64,000 nucleotides of DNA from Heliocidaris tuberculata (GCA_025618425.1 CM046850.1:11297019-11361018), one strand, 5' to 3'; shown: positions 11,839-23,314, counted from the first letter of the stretch. Numbers and translations are program-made. Notes: generated by a model not told the origin, from the letters alone.

Positions 11839-11972
11839 AGGGCCCTGTTTCATAAACTTGTCATCAATGACAAGTTGCAATAACTGTTATAAGCTTCTGA
11901 AATACTTGCATCTGATTGGCTGAGGGCAAATTTGTAGTTAAAAATCACTGACAAGACACCTGATGAAACGCC
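11839..11972. mobile_element. possible small MITE with GTTTCATAA/GATGAAAC ends
   Basis: CAGGGCCCTGTTTCATAAA at the left and CTGATGAAACGCC at the right form an imperfect inverted pair about 130 bp apart. Internal phrases are TTGTCATCAATGACAAGTTG and TGATTGGCTGAG. Similar GTTTCATAAA-ended repeats are common in marine invertebrates, from memory. No target duplication could be fixed, so confidence is low. The T/G-rich tract that follows (about 12080-12145, TTTTTG units) is simple sequence. Confidence 0.35.
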
Positions 11973-12377
11973 TCCCCCCCCCCCCCTGTACTTTATGTAA
12001 GATTCATCATTAAAGGCCAGCTCACACGAGGCATCATTGTGCAGACATTTGTACCGCGTCAGTGACTTGTATAGGGGTGTTTTGAGTTTTTTGTTTTTTT
12101 TGGTTTTGTTTTGTTTTTGTTTTTGTTTTTGTTTTTGTTTTTTTGCGATGGGAGTCATCAAAACGTAATATTGTTTTTAAAAAGTGATTGCAAAATGATC
12201 AGTGCAAACAATACTTTTACACTTTTAACATCGAGCTTATGGGTTGATTGTCTCGTTTGAGTAGGGCTTTATAGTATCAGATTCTCAAAGAAGTTAACAA
12301 AGTGAATGCTAAAGTAATCAGTATCTTGCCCGTTGCACATGGAGCGTCATTTCGATGGAGTTACTACCTATATGCTT

Positions 12378-12490
12378 AAAACGCCTTAAATTTTACGAAC
12401 CGGCATACGAATTCTAGTAGGGATTAAACCAAAAATACTGCTGATTTTACGAACCGGCATACAAATTCCAGCAGGATTAAACCAAAAATA
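12378..12490. repeat. two-copy ~56-bp tandem repeat
   Basis: The phrase TTTTACGAACCGGCATAC followed by an AATTC...AGGATTAAACCAAAAATACTG block occurs twice. The complement-like phrase CCGGCTTGTAAAATCAGC at about 12674-12692 faces it, hinting at a foldback. Confidence 0.5.
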
Positions 12491-12692
12491 CTGCGTGTCT
12501 GTTTTTTTAAATATCCAATGCATATGACAGAAAATATTCCACTCTCATCACCTGTTTAATTCTACGATGATTAAATGAAAGTAAGGTATTCAAATTAGCA
12601 TTTTAAACGGACAAAGTCAGTCTTTAAACACGATTATCTCAGAAACATGTTTCGCGCTGTGAGGCTTCCTATGCCGGCTTGTAAAATCAGCG

Positions 12693-13480
12693 ACGATTTA
12701 ATGTGCCAGAAATTCATATCTTTTGCACTGTTCACTTTTCATTTACGTTTTTGTAAGAGTTAAGCCGTATGGTTAAGCCAATTTCATATTGTGTGTCAAA
12801 GACAGCGCCAGTCAATGACGTAGTTCTACGTCAGTCGTCTCTACTCGTCCAAGTCACTGCTATGGCATTCTCTATTAGATGATGCACCCTTGGCAATTAG
12901 ACGAACTACCCTGTGTCAAAATGCCATTGTTGGATGTCGCTACCACAGCTTGGCCACTGGCACTGGCAGTAACATGGAGATCTGGGAGATTTTAGAAAAA
13001 AAAAAGATAATTTGAATCAAGGTGCTTTTTGTTCCCTTGGATGAAGAAAAATCACGTCAAATACTATACTACACATCCTCCGGTGACAATTTCGTACACT
13101 AAACTAATTCTAAACTTGAACACGAGACTAAACATTAAACCTAATCCTAGTCCTACCCTGTATCTTTGACGAAATAAAGCCCGGAGAAATTGTCACTCAT
13201 TTTATTTATTTTTTTATTTTTTTATTTTTTTTTGAGCACCATAAACTAATTTGTAATATTCAGGATTTGGATCTTATCCTCAATGTATTTCTAACTGGGG
13301 CACTCGAACTTCCGAAGGTTATTTTCTTAGAAGGTCCATAATTCCGAGCAGGCGAGCACACAAACTTCCTATATCGAGGGGCTCACTACTCTGATAAGAA
13401 AGTATGGTTCACAATAATTCTTGTGATGTGCTAACAATCTCCTAACTGAATGGGGATCTTACACCCACACCCCCTCGGCT
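12693..13480. other. non-genic stretch
   Basis: No supported gene. (TTTTA)-like simple sequence lies at 13203-13232. Confidence 0.45.
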
Positions 13481-13790
13481 TACGAACCTCTCAAACGTGA
13501 CATTATCGTCTTCTTGCGACAGGCATTATCTTAAAACGTGTCCCTTTTGTGAGATGAGGTGGACCTATCGAGGGTCGGAGGGTCTGGAAGGGGGTGTCCC
13601 CACCCCCACCCCCTTCCCAAGGTGGGGAAGTTTTGGCATTTATCTATCTGAAAATAAAGTCTTGGATTGCATTTTTAGGTACAATTTTGAAGACCTTTTC
13701 TTTTTTCAAGTGGACTTTCATCACTGGCAGGGGATGGGGGGGGGGTGAGCACGCACCCCTCCCCCACTCACGAGCCTGAGAAATAATCAG
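13440..13790. repeat. degenerate G/C-rich cassette with duplicated flank
   Basis: It contains CCCCACCCCC and GGGGGGGG tracts. The right side ends in CACGAGCCTGAGAAATAATCA (13768-13788), and ACAAGCCTGAGAAATAATCA is repeated about 40 bp later. It resembles the G/C-rich elements of the 44-48 kb region, but no clean termini are left. Confidence 0.35.
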
Positions 13791-13799
13791 TTTATTTAA

Positions 13800-14350
13800 A
13801 ATCAGTTACAAGCCTGAGAAATAATCAAAAACTGAATCTTTTTCCTTTACTTTATTATAACAATTCTTTCTTCATCCTAATGTATGTAGTTATTTTTCTC
13901 GTCTCTTCTAAATGAAATCAACCGTTAAATGTTACTGAAAAAGAAGAACAAAAAGAGAGAACCAACAAAAACAAAAGAAAACACTGACTCGAATTTGACA
14001 CAGGTGTTATGTCCATGGCAGTGGACAGAAGTTGCTGGGAAAAGAAGAACCTGTTTCTTAAGATTTTTGTTCCTCGTGTCTTCATGAAGGGTAGAAAGAC
14101 CTGTTTTGCGTCAATAAAGCAGAAAAACAGTACAAGATCAATAAAAAAAATAACGTCGTATTATATCATATTGTTAACAACAGTTGTTACTTAGACACGC
14201 GAACAACACTTTTCTTATTGTCAAAAGAGTCATTTTTGTTATGATCCGTCCTGTCCCTGAAGGAGCGTGTTCGTTTCGAAAATTTGGACAATAGATTGGA
14301 ACTTGAATTGGCAATATAATGCATTACATGTCTCTTAATCTTTTTTCCTA
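13800..14350. other. non-genic stretch
   Basis: No gene or recognisable repeat apart from the start of the TA microsatellite at the right edge. Confidence 0.45.
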
Positions 14351-14354
14351 CTTA

Positions 14355-14378
14355 TATATATATATATATATATATATG

Positions 14379-14407
<29 letters not shown>
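14355..14407. repeat. (TA)n(GT)n microsatellite
   Basis: A TA run is directly followed by a GT run, abutting the palindromic structure that starts at 14411. Confidence 0.9.
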
Positions 14408-14410
<3 letters not shown>

Positions 14411-14411
<1 letters not shown>

Positions 14412-15220
14412 AGGATTGATGAGACAGGAAACAAGGACGTAGCTGAACTTCAACTTTCTTCTTCGGGTTCTAAAGATAATGATACAAACATATAGCATAT
14501 ACTTCAATATAAATTATAATTGTGTGTTTTTATATTCCATTTGATAACAAAATATACATTTGCATATTGATATCACCATATACCTTCATGGCTAAAGTTT
14601 ATTACAAGTAACTTAATGCATGAATGATGAGAACATAGCTCGGAAATATTGTAAAGATATTTAATGTAAACGACCGCTTACATAAAGTAAAGTTTCGTTG
14701 AGGGTGACTAATGTATGTATGTGATATCTGGGTGTGTGCAAACATTGTGCGGTCAAGTGTGAATAAATTACTGACCTTTGACATTGTCTAAGGGGAAACT
14801 GGGATAGCAGGTGAGTGTAGCGGGAAGAAAGAGAGAGAGAGAGAGAGGCAGGATGAGAAAAAGAGAGCAGCGGGATTCAGTTAGAACAAGACACCTTAGG
14901 TAAGCTGTCTTTTACATTAAATTTCTGTACAATATTTCCGAGCTATGTTCTCATCATTCATTCATTATGTTACTTGCAAAAAAAACTGTATCCATGAAGA
15001 TATATGGTAATATCAATATGCAAATATATATTTTATTATCAAATGGAATATAAAAACACACAATCATATGTGTGTATATATTGAAGTATATGCTATATGT
15101 TTGTAATATTATCTTCAGAACCATAAGAAGGCCGGGAAGGCCGAAAGCTTGATCTAATAAAGTTGAAGTTCAGCTACGTCCTTGTCTCATGTCTCATGTC
15201 TCACCAATCCTCACACTATA
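14411..15220. mobile_element. ~810-bp palindromic element, Penelope-type terminal repeat pair
   Basis: The sequence from GTGAGGATTGATGAGAC (14410 onward) to about 14670 reappears as reverse complement between about 14930 and 15220, ending GTCTCACCAATCCTCAC. The arms are about 260-290 bp, imperfect, around a centre of roughly 260 bp that includes a (GA)n tract. The right arm keeps a GC-rich hairpin AAGGCCGGGAAGGCCGAAAGCTT that the left arm lacks. Sequences of this kind with inverted terminal copies are typical of Penelope-like elements, and a related piece lies beside the Penelope coding region at 34.2 kb. No coding region lies inside. Confidence 0.55.
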
Positions 15221-15227
15221 CAATTTA

Positions 15228-15262
15228 CCGAGATGCCGTCGAAATTTTTAAGTTGGGTATCT
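15228..15262 (-). repeat. Penelope-associated flank motif, copy 1
   Basis: TTACCGAGATGCCGTCGAAA followed by TTAAGTTGGGTATCTTCGC is, in reverse complement, almost the same as 34199-34245. Both copies abut TA microsatellites and a 'CAATCCTCAC' phrase, indicating one repeat family in two places. Confidence 0.65.
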
Positions 15263-15269
15263 TCGCATT

Positions 15270-15312
<43 letters not shown>

Positions 15313-15314
<2 letters not shown>

Positions 15315-15375
15315 AGCCAAGACTCAGAACGTAGCTACGTATCAGGTATTCAGCTACGTCCTGAGTCTTGGCTCG
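15313..15375. repeat. 24-bp-arm hairpin
   Basis: The arm at 15313-15336 (starts CGAGCCAAGACTCAG) pairs with 15352-15375 (ends TGAGTCTTGGCTCG), 23 of 24 positions matching, around a 15-nt loop ACGTATCAGGTATTC. The right arm includes AGCTACGTCC, a phrase also present in the adjacent palindromic element. TA/GT microsatellites lie on both sides (15277-15311, 15442-15510). Confidence 0.8.
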
Positions 15376-15524
15376 TTTCATTTATTCAATTTATCCAACC
15401 AAGACGGCCCGTCATGTTGTGTTTTAGCCAAATCCTTACAATTATATATATATATATATATATATGTGCGTGTGTGTGTGTGGGTGGGTGTGTGTGTGTG
15501 TGAGTGTGTGTGGGGGGGATGTAT

Positions 15525-16932
15525 ACACGCAGTTCTGGTCAAAACTTTCGGTACACGATGGATTTTGAGATGAGTTTTTACTTCAGCGTCTGTCTCCCCA
15601 ATAATGAGCTTATATGTTCTGATACATTCAAGTGTGATTCACTTTAACAGTGGTTGGTTGAGAACCGACAACTGACGAAAATGACCAAACAATATATGCA
15701 ATTTTAAAGTACTTTTCCCTTCTAAATCCATAGATAAAGTATTCATTGGATTGTCCAGAGTAGCCATACGTTCGGTTAATAACTTTAAATGTAATATTTT
15801 CCCTTAAAGAATTTCAGAACAATTATTGCTTGAAATGTCCATTAGTAATCTAGCACAAAATCATGTTCAGGGATGTTACTTACAACTTCCTATTCAACCC
15901 TGTCAGCACAAGCTGTTTGCATGGGGTTAGGGTTCAGAGACAGAACATGCCAAACAATTTCAATTATTTAACCTTCTTTTTCTATTCTTTTCATTAAAAC
16001 ATAGTTTTTGCATATTTTTACATGTGTCTTGGGGATCATTTGGGAGCTACGATGAAATTTTTTTCAAATTTATGCATTTTCAAAAGATAAAGAACACTGG
16101 TATCTTTCACTGAGGAAAAGTAGGCCTAGTTAATAAGTTTCGTGTCAACTCACATGTGTGTAGTGACCATATACGGACTGTGATCAAGTGTTCCTGCTTT
16201 AATGTCAAGCATGGATGATAGGGTAATGTGGAAATTTAATAGTCTAGAGCTGTTTTCATGATGATTATTAAAGCTGATGTTTTATACAAGACTGATATTC
16301 CTGACCACCAGAAACGCCACAACATATTTCCAAAACAAGCAATGCACATAGGCTGTCTTTAATCAGGGAACATTTCACACAACATCACATTAGCAACCCC
16401 GAAAACATATGTTTATTCAAGATACATAGTATGCAGGATCAGTTCATACAAAAATAATTAGATATAACATGGAATAACAGGCTTAATGACTTTAGTTTCT
16501 GTACCTTAACCCTGAATGGCATAATGTGGGACGAGTTGAAAAGAAGTGGCAAAGATACATTTTGGACTGTTGCTGCAAGAATACTGGATGGATATTCATA
16601 GTGAATTAGTAATGAAAATAATGATGTTGACATGGCAAATGTATTTGATTTACAAGGCAATAACAAAACCAACCTGTGGTAAATTTTGGGGATCTTTAAT
16701 GTACGAGTCAGTTTTCCATCATTTTTGACAAAAACGCGAGTTCAAAAAACAAGTAATATCAGGCTGTTTTTTTACCAGTTTAAATTTTTTTAATCAAAAC
16801 GTAGTATGAAAACATTATTTTGTATGGTATCCAAACCTATAAAAATGCTTTTGAGAGCCTACATGGGAAATAAAACCTGATATAAAAACTTGTCACAAAT
16901 CCAGGGTGTACCCAAACTTTTGACCAGCACTG
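15525..16932. mobile_element. degenerate Tc1/mariner-like element
   Basis: The left end contains AGTTCTGGTCAAAACTTTCGGTACACG. The reverse complement of the right end reads CAGTGCTGGTCAAAAGTTTG followed by GGTACACC, so the ends are imperfect terminal inverted repeats about 1.4 kb apart, a normal Tc1/mariner length. The right end is followed by TA. A + strand reading near 16510-16600 gives NGIMWDELKRSGKDTFW, reminiscent of a transposase tail, but the rest is full of stops. It is a fossil element. Confidence 0.55.
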
Positions 16933-17638
16933 TATATAAGTATATAAATATATATTACCAAATTAAAAAGAAAAATGTAGATAACCTATAAAAGGCGCTC
17001 ATATACAATGACCTTATTGGGAAAACACGGATTTTCTAAAGGGGCCACCACGATCATTTTTCATTGTTAGTGTTAAATTTTACCTAGATTTTTTTTTATT
17101 ACATACCTGTGAATTTGTTATTTTCAACATAATATTGTCATTAATAGGCCACCAGATGAATGAGTTTAATTTGATATTAAGACAAACATTAGGAATAATC
17201 AATAGAAAACGCAAGGAAGCTATATTGTTGGGATATTTCAACACTGATCTCAATAAAATGAATGTATTAGTTACGTAAATAATTTCTTAGATATGTTGTT
17301 ATCATTCATCCTATATACTAGAATTACTACAGACTATGCGTCTTTCATTGATGATTATATTTTCTAATTCCTGCATGAAGACACTATCGGTCTAAATCAT
17401 ATCTGATATATCAGATCATTTTCCGATATTTCATCCTTTTGATTTCTCTTTTGAACATACGAAAAATCATCTGTACATTGATAAAATGCACATCAATGAT
17501 ACTAATATAAATGTATTTGTTCGAAAGTGGCTGAAAGTTTTTTGTTTTTTTTTGTATATCTATAGAGTAATCAATGTAACTTTGAATATGACCCAAACAT
17601 ATCATTATAAGTTTTCTCAATTGTATTATGAGTCTGTA

Positions 17639-18590
17639 CACTGGTGTAGCCAGGATTTTTCAAGGGGGGGGGGGGGGGGGGGGGCAGACGTGAAACAAAC
17701 AACCGCGTAGCCTAGATTTAATTTTAGGGGGCGGTTGTGAGCACACGAAGCTTCCCAGTGGGGTGGGTGCAGGGAGGGGGGGGGGAGTTTTCTCCTGTAT
17801 ATCTATAATACGTCTATGGTTTTCGACCTCCCGCGCGAAGCGCGAAAGCTCTGACGTTTTATAGCAAATTTGAGAGAAAGATAACAACTCGTAGCACCTT
17901 TTTTTAGGCGGAAAGTTAGTTCGACGCCCGAACTACTTTTCAATTATTTGGATGCAATACTGCACTGTATGTAAAAGGAGGGTGCAGGGAGGGGGGTGGT
18001 TTTTCCCTTCCCGCGCAAAGCGCGAAAGCTCTGACGTTTTATAGCAAATTTGAGAGAAAGATTACGGCTCGACGTTCGTAGCAAACAATTTTTTTAGGCG
18101 GAAAGTTATAGTTCGACGCCCGGACTGCTTTTCAGTTATTAATTTTGGACGCAATATTGCACTGTATGTAACAGGGGTGGGTGCAGGGACGGGGGAGTCC
18201 CCCATCCCCCGCGCGAAGTGCGAAAGCTCTGACGTTTTATAGCAAATTTGAGAGAAAGATTACGGCTCGTAGCACCTTTGGTTTAGGCGGAAAGTTATAG
18301 TTCGAAGCCCTGACTGCTTTTCAATTATTTGGACGCAACATTGCACTGTGTGTAACAGGGATGGGTGCAGGTACGGGGGGGGTTTTCCCTCCCGCGCGAA
18401 GCGCGAAAACTTTGACGTTTTAGCAAATTTTGAGAGAAAGATGACGGCTCGTAGCGCCTTTTATGGCTTTTTTTCTCTGACTTCCCCCGCTTTTTCGCTC
18501 CCGCTCTTTTTTTTTTTCTTTTTTTTTTTTAGGGGCTGAAAAGTGGGGGGGGGGGGGGACCAGGGTGGTCATGGGCCCCCTGGCTACGCC
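17639..18590. mobile_element. 952-bp insertion with 12-bp target duplication and internal ~180-bp tandem repeat
   Basis: TATGAGTCTGTA is present at 17627-17638 and again at 18591-18602, flanking the insert. The insert begins CACTGGTGTAGCCAGG and ends CCTGGCTACGCC, an inverted pair of the same wording as the hAT-type elements later in the window. Inside, about four copies of a unit with GCGCGAAGCGCGAAAGCTCT, TGACGTTTTATAGCAAATTTG and GGCGGAAAGTTATAGTTCGA recur at spacings of 180, ~198 and 183 bp, plus G-runs. A 12-bp duplication is longer than the 8 bp of hAT elements, so the class is uncertain. Confidence 0.7.
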
Positions 18591-19269
18591 TATGAGTCTG
18601 TATGAATCTTGTTTTCCATTTTTTTAAAATCTGAAGTGAAGTTTAATAAAAAAAATAAAATAAAAATTCCGAAGTTTGATAATGAGTCATGACTTAAAGA
18701 CGATGTATAGCAAGAAAATATCAGTTTTACGGAAGATACAGTATATCCAAAATCCAACAGAGAATTGATGTTCAGTACAGATATGTCAATGCAATTAGAA
18801 ATACCAAGAAGAAGTCCTTCTCTTATAAATTTCATAATGTAAGAGGGAATATGATAAACCTGGCAGGTCATGAATAACGCTTTCATTAGAAATTCTAAAT
18901 CTTGATCTGAAAACGCAACAATATTCAAAGAAAATTGCACACTTACAGAAGATCCAGATATGATTGGTGACTCCTTTAATGAGTACTTTGTAAACATTAG
19001 TCAAGATCTTGATAATAGTATGATGTGTAATAATGTTGATGCTTATTCTTTCTTTTGAAGAGGTTTGTTCTCACACTCTATGTTTTTCAAACCAATTATA
19101 GATATTTTCTTATACATGAAAAATTAAAAATCACTTGGTTATGATAATAACCAAGATTATAGATTATATAGTTGATTAAAAAAAAAACATATTTTCATGT
19201 AAACCTTTGTGTTATATATCTAATATCTGTCTAAATAGAGGTGTCATACCAAAGGGTTGTAGTTATCCA

Positions 19270-20282
19270 ATTAAAATTTAAAAAATTAAAATTAAAAAAA
19301 AAAAAAAAAAAAAAAAAATTAAAATTAAAAAAGTGGAATACTGTAAGTATCTAGGTGTCGTCATTGACCAAAATCTGTCTTGGAATAATCAAGTTGATTA
19401 CATTAAGAAAAAAATAATCAAATGTATATACCTGTTCTTAGAAGACTCCGTCCTTTAATATCAACCAGGACACTGCTCTGTTATTTTATACATCAGTGAT
19501 CCAAAGTAACTTTGATTATTGTAACGCCGTCTGGACAAATGCTTCTAGATCATATCTTAATCAACTCCAAAAACTCCAGAACAGATCGCTTCGTATCGTT
19601 ATGAATGTGGATTATATGTTTCCCTCAATTTCTTTGTACCGTACTCTTAAATTAGATCGGTTGTATGTACGATGGTCAAAACTGTTAGCATGCACTATGT
19701 ACCGATCTATTCATAAACTATGCCCGCCCTACCTCAGTAATATCTTCTGTTTCCGTGAAACCATTCATTGTACTAGATCCGGCCCTAGGAAATTATGGCT
19801 CATACAGCCAAAGACAAATTACGGTAAAAGGTCCCTTGCATATCGCGGGGCCAAGATCTGGAATGAGTTTGATCATCCTTCCTCCACACTAACATCAATT
19901 GAAGCTTTTAAACGCCACTCAAACAACAACTACAATACACTAAACCCAAACTGAGTATATAGATATATTGATTTATTTTTCTCTCTTTCTCACCCAATTT
20001 TCTCTTATTCTTAGGTCTTTGTTTGTATTGTCTTTGTTGTATTTTTTGTTTTGACTCTTTACATTCACTAGTGTATAATTTCATATGTATTTTTTGTTTT
20101 GTTTTAATTTTTTGTTACTTTGTACATGATTCATATTTTTATGATTGCCTGTTATAATTATATTTGTTTGTTCATATGTTCTTTTTATTTTTTTGGCTTG
20201 GACCCCTTTGAAAAACAGCTATTAGCTGACAAGGGCAATCTAACCCATGAGTGGAGAATAAATAAATCAAAAATCAAATCAA
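19270..20282 (+). pseudogene. 5'-truncated LINE 3' end inserted into the RT region of another LINE
   Basis: From 19,330 the frame reads KVEYCKYLGVVIDQNLSW, then (with a break) a 152-residue open frame at 19496-19954: SNFDYCNAVW, KLQNRSLRIV, YRTLKLDRLYVRW, YRGAKIWNEF and SIEAFKRH. This is the standard C-terminal part of Jockey/CR1-group ORF2. A 3' UTR follows, with AACAGCTATTAGCTGACAAG and a TCAAA-type tail ending near 20,282. The host LINE is interrupted just before its NCRPIS motif. An A-run at 19,293-19,317 marks the left side. Confidence 0.75.
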
Positions 20283-21874
20283 TTGTAGACCTATCTATCT
20301 TTTAACTTGCTTAACAAGGTTACCTGAAAAATGTTTATATGTAAGATTTTTTTAGTTAACTAGACAATAATGATTTTCTCCATGACAAGCAGTTTGGTTT
20401 TCGAGAGAAGCATTCCACCAATCATGCATTGTTTTTTTTTTTTTTGTTTTTTTTTTCAATATTGATGAAGCTATTGAACAGAAGGGAACTGTTATAGGTG
20501 TATTTTTGAATAATTCTAGATCTTATAAAGGCGTTTAATTGTAACAATCACAACATACTTTTAAAGTTAAAGAAACTTCTATTTTTATGGATTTAGAGGA
20601 ATCCCTTTGAAATTAATGCAAATTTATTCAAGTGATCGCAACCAATTTACAGTTTTTAATCAAAAAACATCAAAAATGAAGAAAAAAAATGTAGCATCCG
20701 GGATACCTGGGGGTCAAAATAGGCCCTCTCCTTTTTTAGAATACACAAATGATTTGCATTCTTGTTCTGATATGTTAAAGCTTATATTATTCCCAGACGA
20801 TACAAATATTTTTCTCAAACATAAAAAAATTGATGAAGTAAACTATATTATGAATGTTGAATTAGGAAAGATTAATCAGTGGTTGATAGCTAACAAAATG
20901 GTTGTAAATATGCAGAAAACCAATTCTGTGATCTTTGGAACAGGTGCACTGAAATGAATGATGTAAAACTTTATATTTACAAAATCAATACAAGAAGAAA
21001 AAAATGGTATTTTAAAGGTATTGATACAGATGATGATATGAAATGGAAAAATCATGCTGAAAAAATATAAAATTAAATCGCTGTGAATTTTGTCGTTCTT
21101 AACAGATTAGAAGACGTTACCTATTCTATATAATACTTTGATATTGCCTCACCTAAATCATGGTATAATTGCTTGGAGATCTAGTTAACAAATATGTACT
21201 TGACAACTCATTGAAATTACGAAAAAATAATAGAATAATTACAAACTCTGATTTCCGTAGTCATTATATGCCTCTCTTAAAAACCCTTAAGATTCTCTAT
21301 GTGTAAAATCTCCATAACTACAATTTACATGTAGGTACTTTTAAGTTTTTGTGTAATAAGAAACTGTAATACCAAAAATATTCTACTCAATTTTTAGAAA
21401 AAAAAAAGTAATTTTGCACGATTATATTACTGAAGGAAAAATTGACTATCGGGTTGATATGGTTGTACTTCCTTTTCTAGATCAATAATAACATGCAAAT
21501 GACCCCTTTTATGGAACACATGAAGGACACTAAATCTCATGACAAATTAAAACGCAAGTTTAAAGAGTATCTATTGCTAATGAATGCACTGTTAGGAATA
21601 TTTTGATTGTTTTACTTATTTACAGATTCTCTGTACTAATTTTTTTCTTTATTGTATTTTTTTTATGATGCATATCTTTGTTTTCATGTATTAAAAATGG
21701 GACCATGTTTAAAAGTTTTTTTTTTTTACCAAACTTTTTTTATCTCACATTTACATATAATTTTTCTTCTTTGTATACTTTTTTTAATGTTATTGTTTGT
21801 AAATTATATTTGACATGTTTCATATTATATTTTAAAGTATTTTTTTAAATAGAGATGTGGAAATAAAACTCATT

Positions 21875-22357
21875 TCAATTCGGTTTTGCGAGCGCCAGTA
21901 AGTTAAACATTATCATGAAAGTTAAGTCTTCAATAATAAAAGCGTGCGACATTTCCTCCACGTTTTCGTAAACATGGTAAGTGGTATAAGTACCACAAGT
22001 GAGATAAATAGAAATACATGCATTTTTTTTCTGTACTATAAAATCACATAGAAGTAATTTCAGAATGATTTGAAGGATGAACACTTTTGAAACAGGAAAA
22101 TCTGCTGATGTTTTGATTTTCCTTCAACATTTTTAGAAGCAAATAGCTCGGTATTAACATGACCAGGAACTGACCGTCACTCGAAGGGGTCCTGCGCTAT
22201 TTCCTGTGAATCTCAATCCGTACTGTTGTTGGTTGTTGGCTGGGACTGAGGCATAAGCCGTGATGGTACCAAGAGGCGGGGTGGGTGAGTACACCGTTAT
22301 GTATTCATATAAACACACGTTTGCTATATATATATAAAAAAAGAAGAATTTATAATG
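21875..22357. other. non-genic stretch
   Basis: Nothing recognised except a (TA)n tract near 22,325. Confidence 0.4.
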
Positions 22358-22735
22358 TTACAGCAAAGATCTTGAATTAGGGAAGATAGGACACTCTCCC
22401 GATTTTGTGCAGGGTACGATGTAACGGCCAGGGAAAGGGCGCCCAACAGCGTTGGGTAGGTAAACTGACGCATTGATTGTGTACAAACCATTTTGGGAAA
22501 ATGACCCAGGGGGCTGAAATACTGTAACATGAAATAAACCAGTCAGACCGCAGGTCGTATGCAAATGAGCAAAAAGGGCTGATTTTATTTCCAGTGCCTG
22601 TAATGGCACATTCTCCTTGTAGCCAGTGGGCTGTTTTGCATGGTCATATTCAAAGTTAATTAAATCAAGAAATTTTAATGCTATGCTCATCAAATTTTCT
22701 GGAAAGATAAATGGATAGTTTATCAATGCTGACAT
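22358..22735 (-). other. uncertain 125-codon open frame, repeated at 26.24 kb
   Basis: A minus-strand frame ends with QPPGSFSQNGLYTINASV, YLPNAVGRPFPGRY and CTKSGECPIFPNSRSLL. A possible 3' splice site TTTCATGTTACAG precedes the QPPGS part, so the last ~52 codons could be a terminal exon. A diverged, frame-broken copy of the last third lies on the + strand at 26,237-26,340 (VYLPNTVGHPSP), where the 3.8-kb hAT is inserted. I do not recognise the product. It may belong to a repeat rather than a gene. Confidence 0.25.
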
Positions 22736-22846
22736 ACCCTGTCTAAGTTATAATTCAAAGAATAAGTAGTTGAAAATATGTGATAAAAGAGTGACACAAA
22801 AGTTTCATCTTTTACATTATAATATTCAAAACATCCATACATTTAT

Positions 22847-23314
22847 GACAGGGTCAGGATCCAGCAATATTCAACCCAAGTACATAATTTATCCTTGAAA
22901 TTGTCAAGACCATAGAATCCTAGCACTGTGATTGGCTGGCAAGGCCACCCTGCAAGATTATGGCGCGATATTTGGCAAAAGCGCTAAATTCACGCTTGTG
23001 CATGCCCTCCTTCGGAGGGCATACTGGTATGATCGAATCTCTTTGGTTCAGACCATGGTTTATGTAAATTAATCTCAATAAACCATGGTCTGAATTTACA
23101 TAAACCATGGTTCTGAACCATGGCAACAAGCGTGAATTTAGCGCTTTTGCCCTTTTGCCAACCACGCGCGCGCGCGTTCATTATTGGACCTTTTCAAGTG
23201 TATGCGCTAAATCAAGCGTCTTTATACCACGAAATCTGCATAAACCAAAAACCACCTTTGTGAATTCCGGTCAATGTGTACTTTGGTTACATTTTGCTGG
23301 ATCCTGACCCTGTC
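22847..23314. mobile_element. 468-bp element with perfect 20-bp TIRs and nested palindromes
   Basis: GACAGGGTCAGGATCCAGCA at 22847-22866 is matched exactly by its complement at 23295-23314. Inside, a perfect 25-bp inverted pair lies at 22975-22999 and 23126-23150 (GCAAAAGCGCTAAATTCACG... and complement). Within that loop are several ACCATGGT-type palindromes (TCAGACCATGGTTTA and complements) and CCTCCTTCGGAGGG. A CGCGCGCGCG run lies at about 23,165. No target duplication is clear and no transposase is present. The superfamily is unknown. Confidence 0.7.

Larger units (their letters stand above)
17120..21870 (+). pseudogene. decayed non-LTR retrotransposon (APE endonuclease + RT), split by two insertions
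   Basis: Pieces of one LINE lie in order on the + strand. At about 17,130-17,270 is an endonuclease-like stretch (RPPD..., GYFNTDLNKMN, cf. the GDFNxD motif). At 18,949-19,050 is the linker LTEDPDMIGDSFNEYF, then KSLGYD and CYISNICLNRG. RT motifs resume at 20,290 as NCRPIS, then KQFGFREKHSTNHAL, GIPGG and FPDDTNIF (usual F-A/V-DD, here FPDD). NKMVVNMQKTNSVIFG lies at about 20,895-20,935. An A+T-rich 3' part ends near AAATAAAACTCATTTCAATT at about 21,870. Many stops and frameshifts show that it is dead. The motif wording fits the Jockey/CR1 group, but clade assignment needs a tree. Confidence 0.75.

Noticed and set aside
14405..14440. Hammerhead ribozyme core (TTGATGAG ... GAAAC)
   Set aside because: I could not find the pairing needed for helix II and a matching cleavage site; kept only as a suggestion to test.
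15163..15573. 136-codon open frame
   Set aside because: Runs through TA and GT microsatellites and palindromic DNA.
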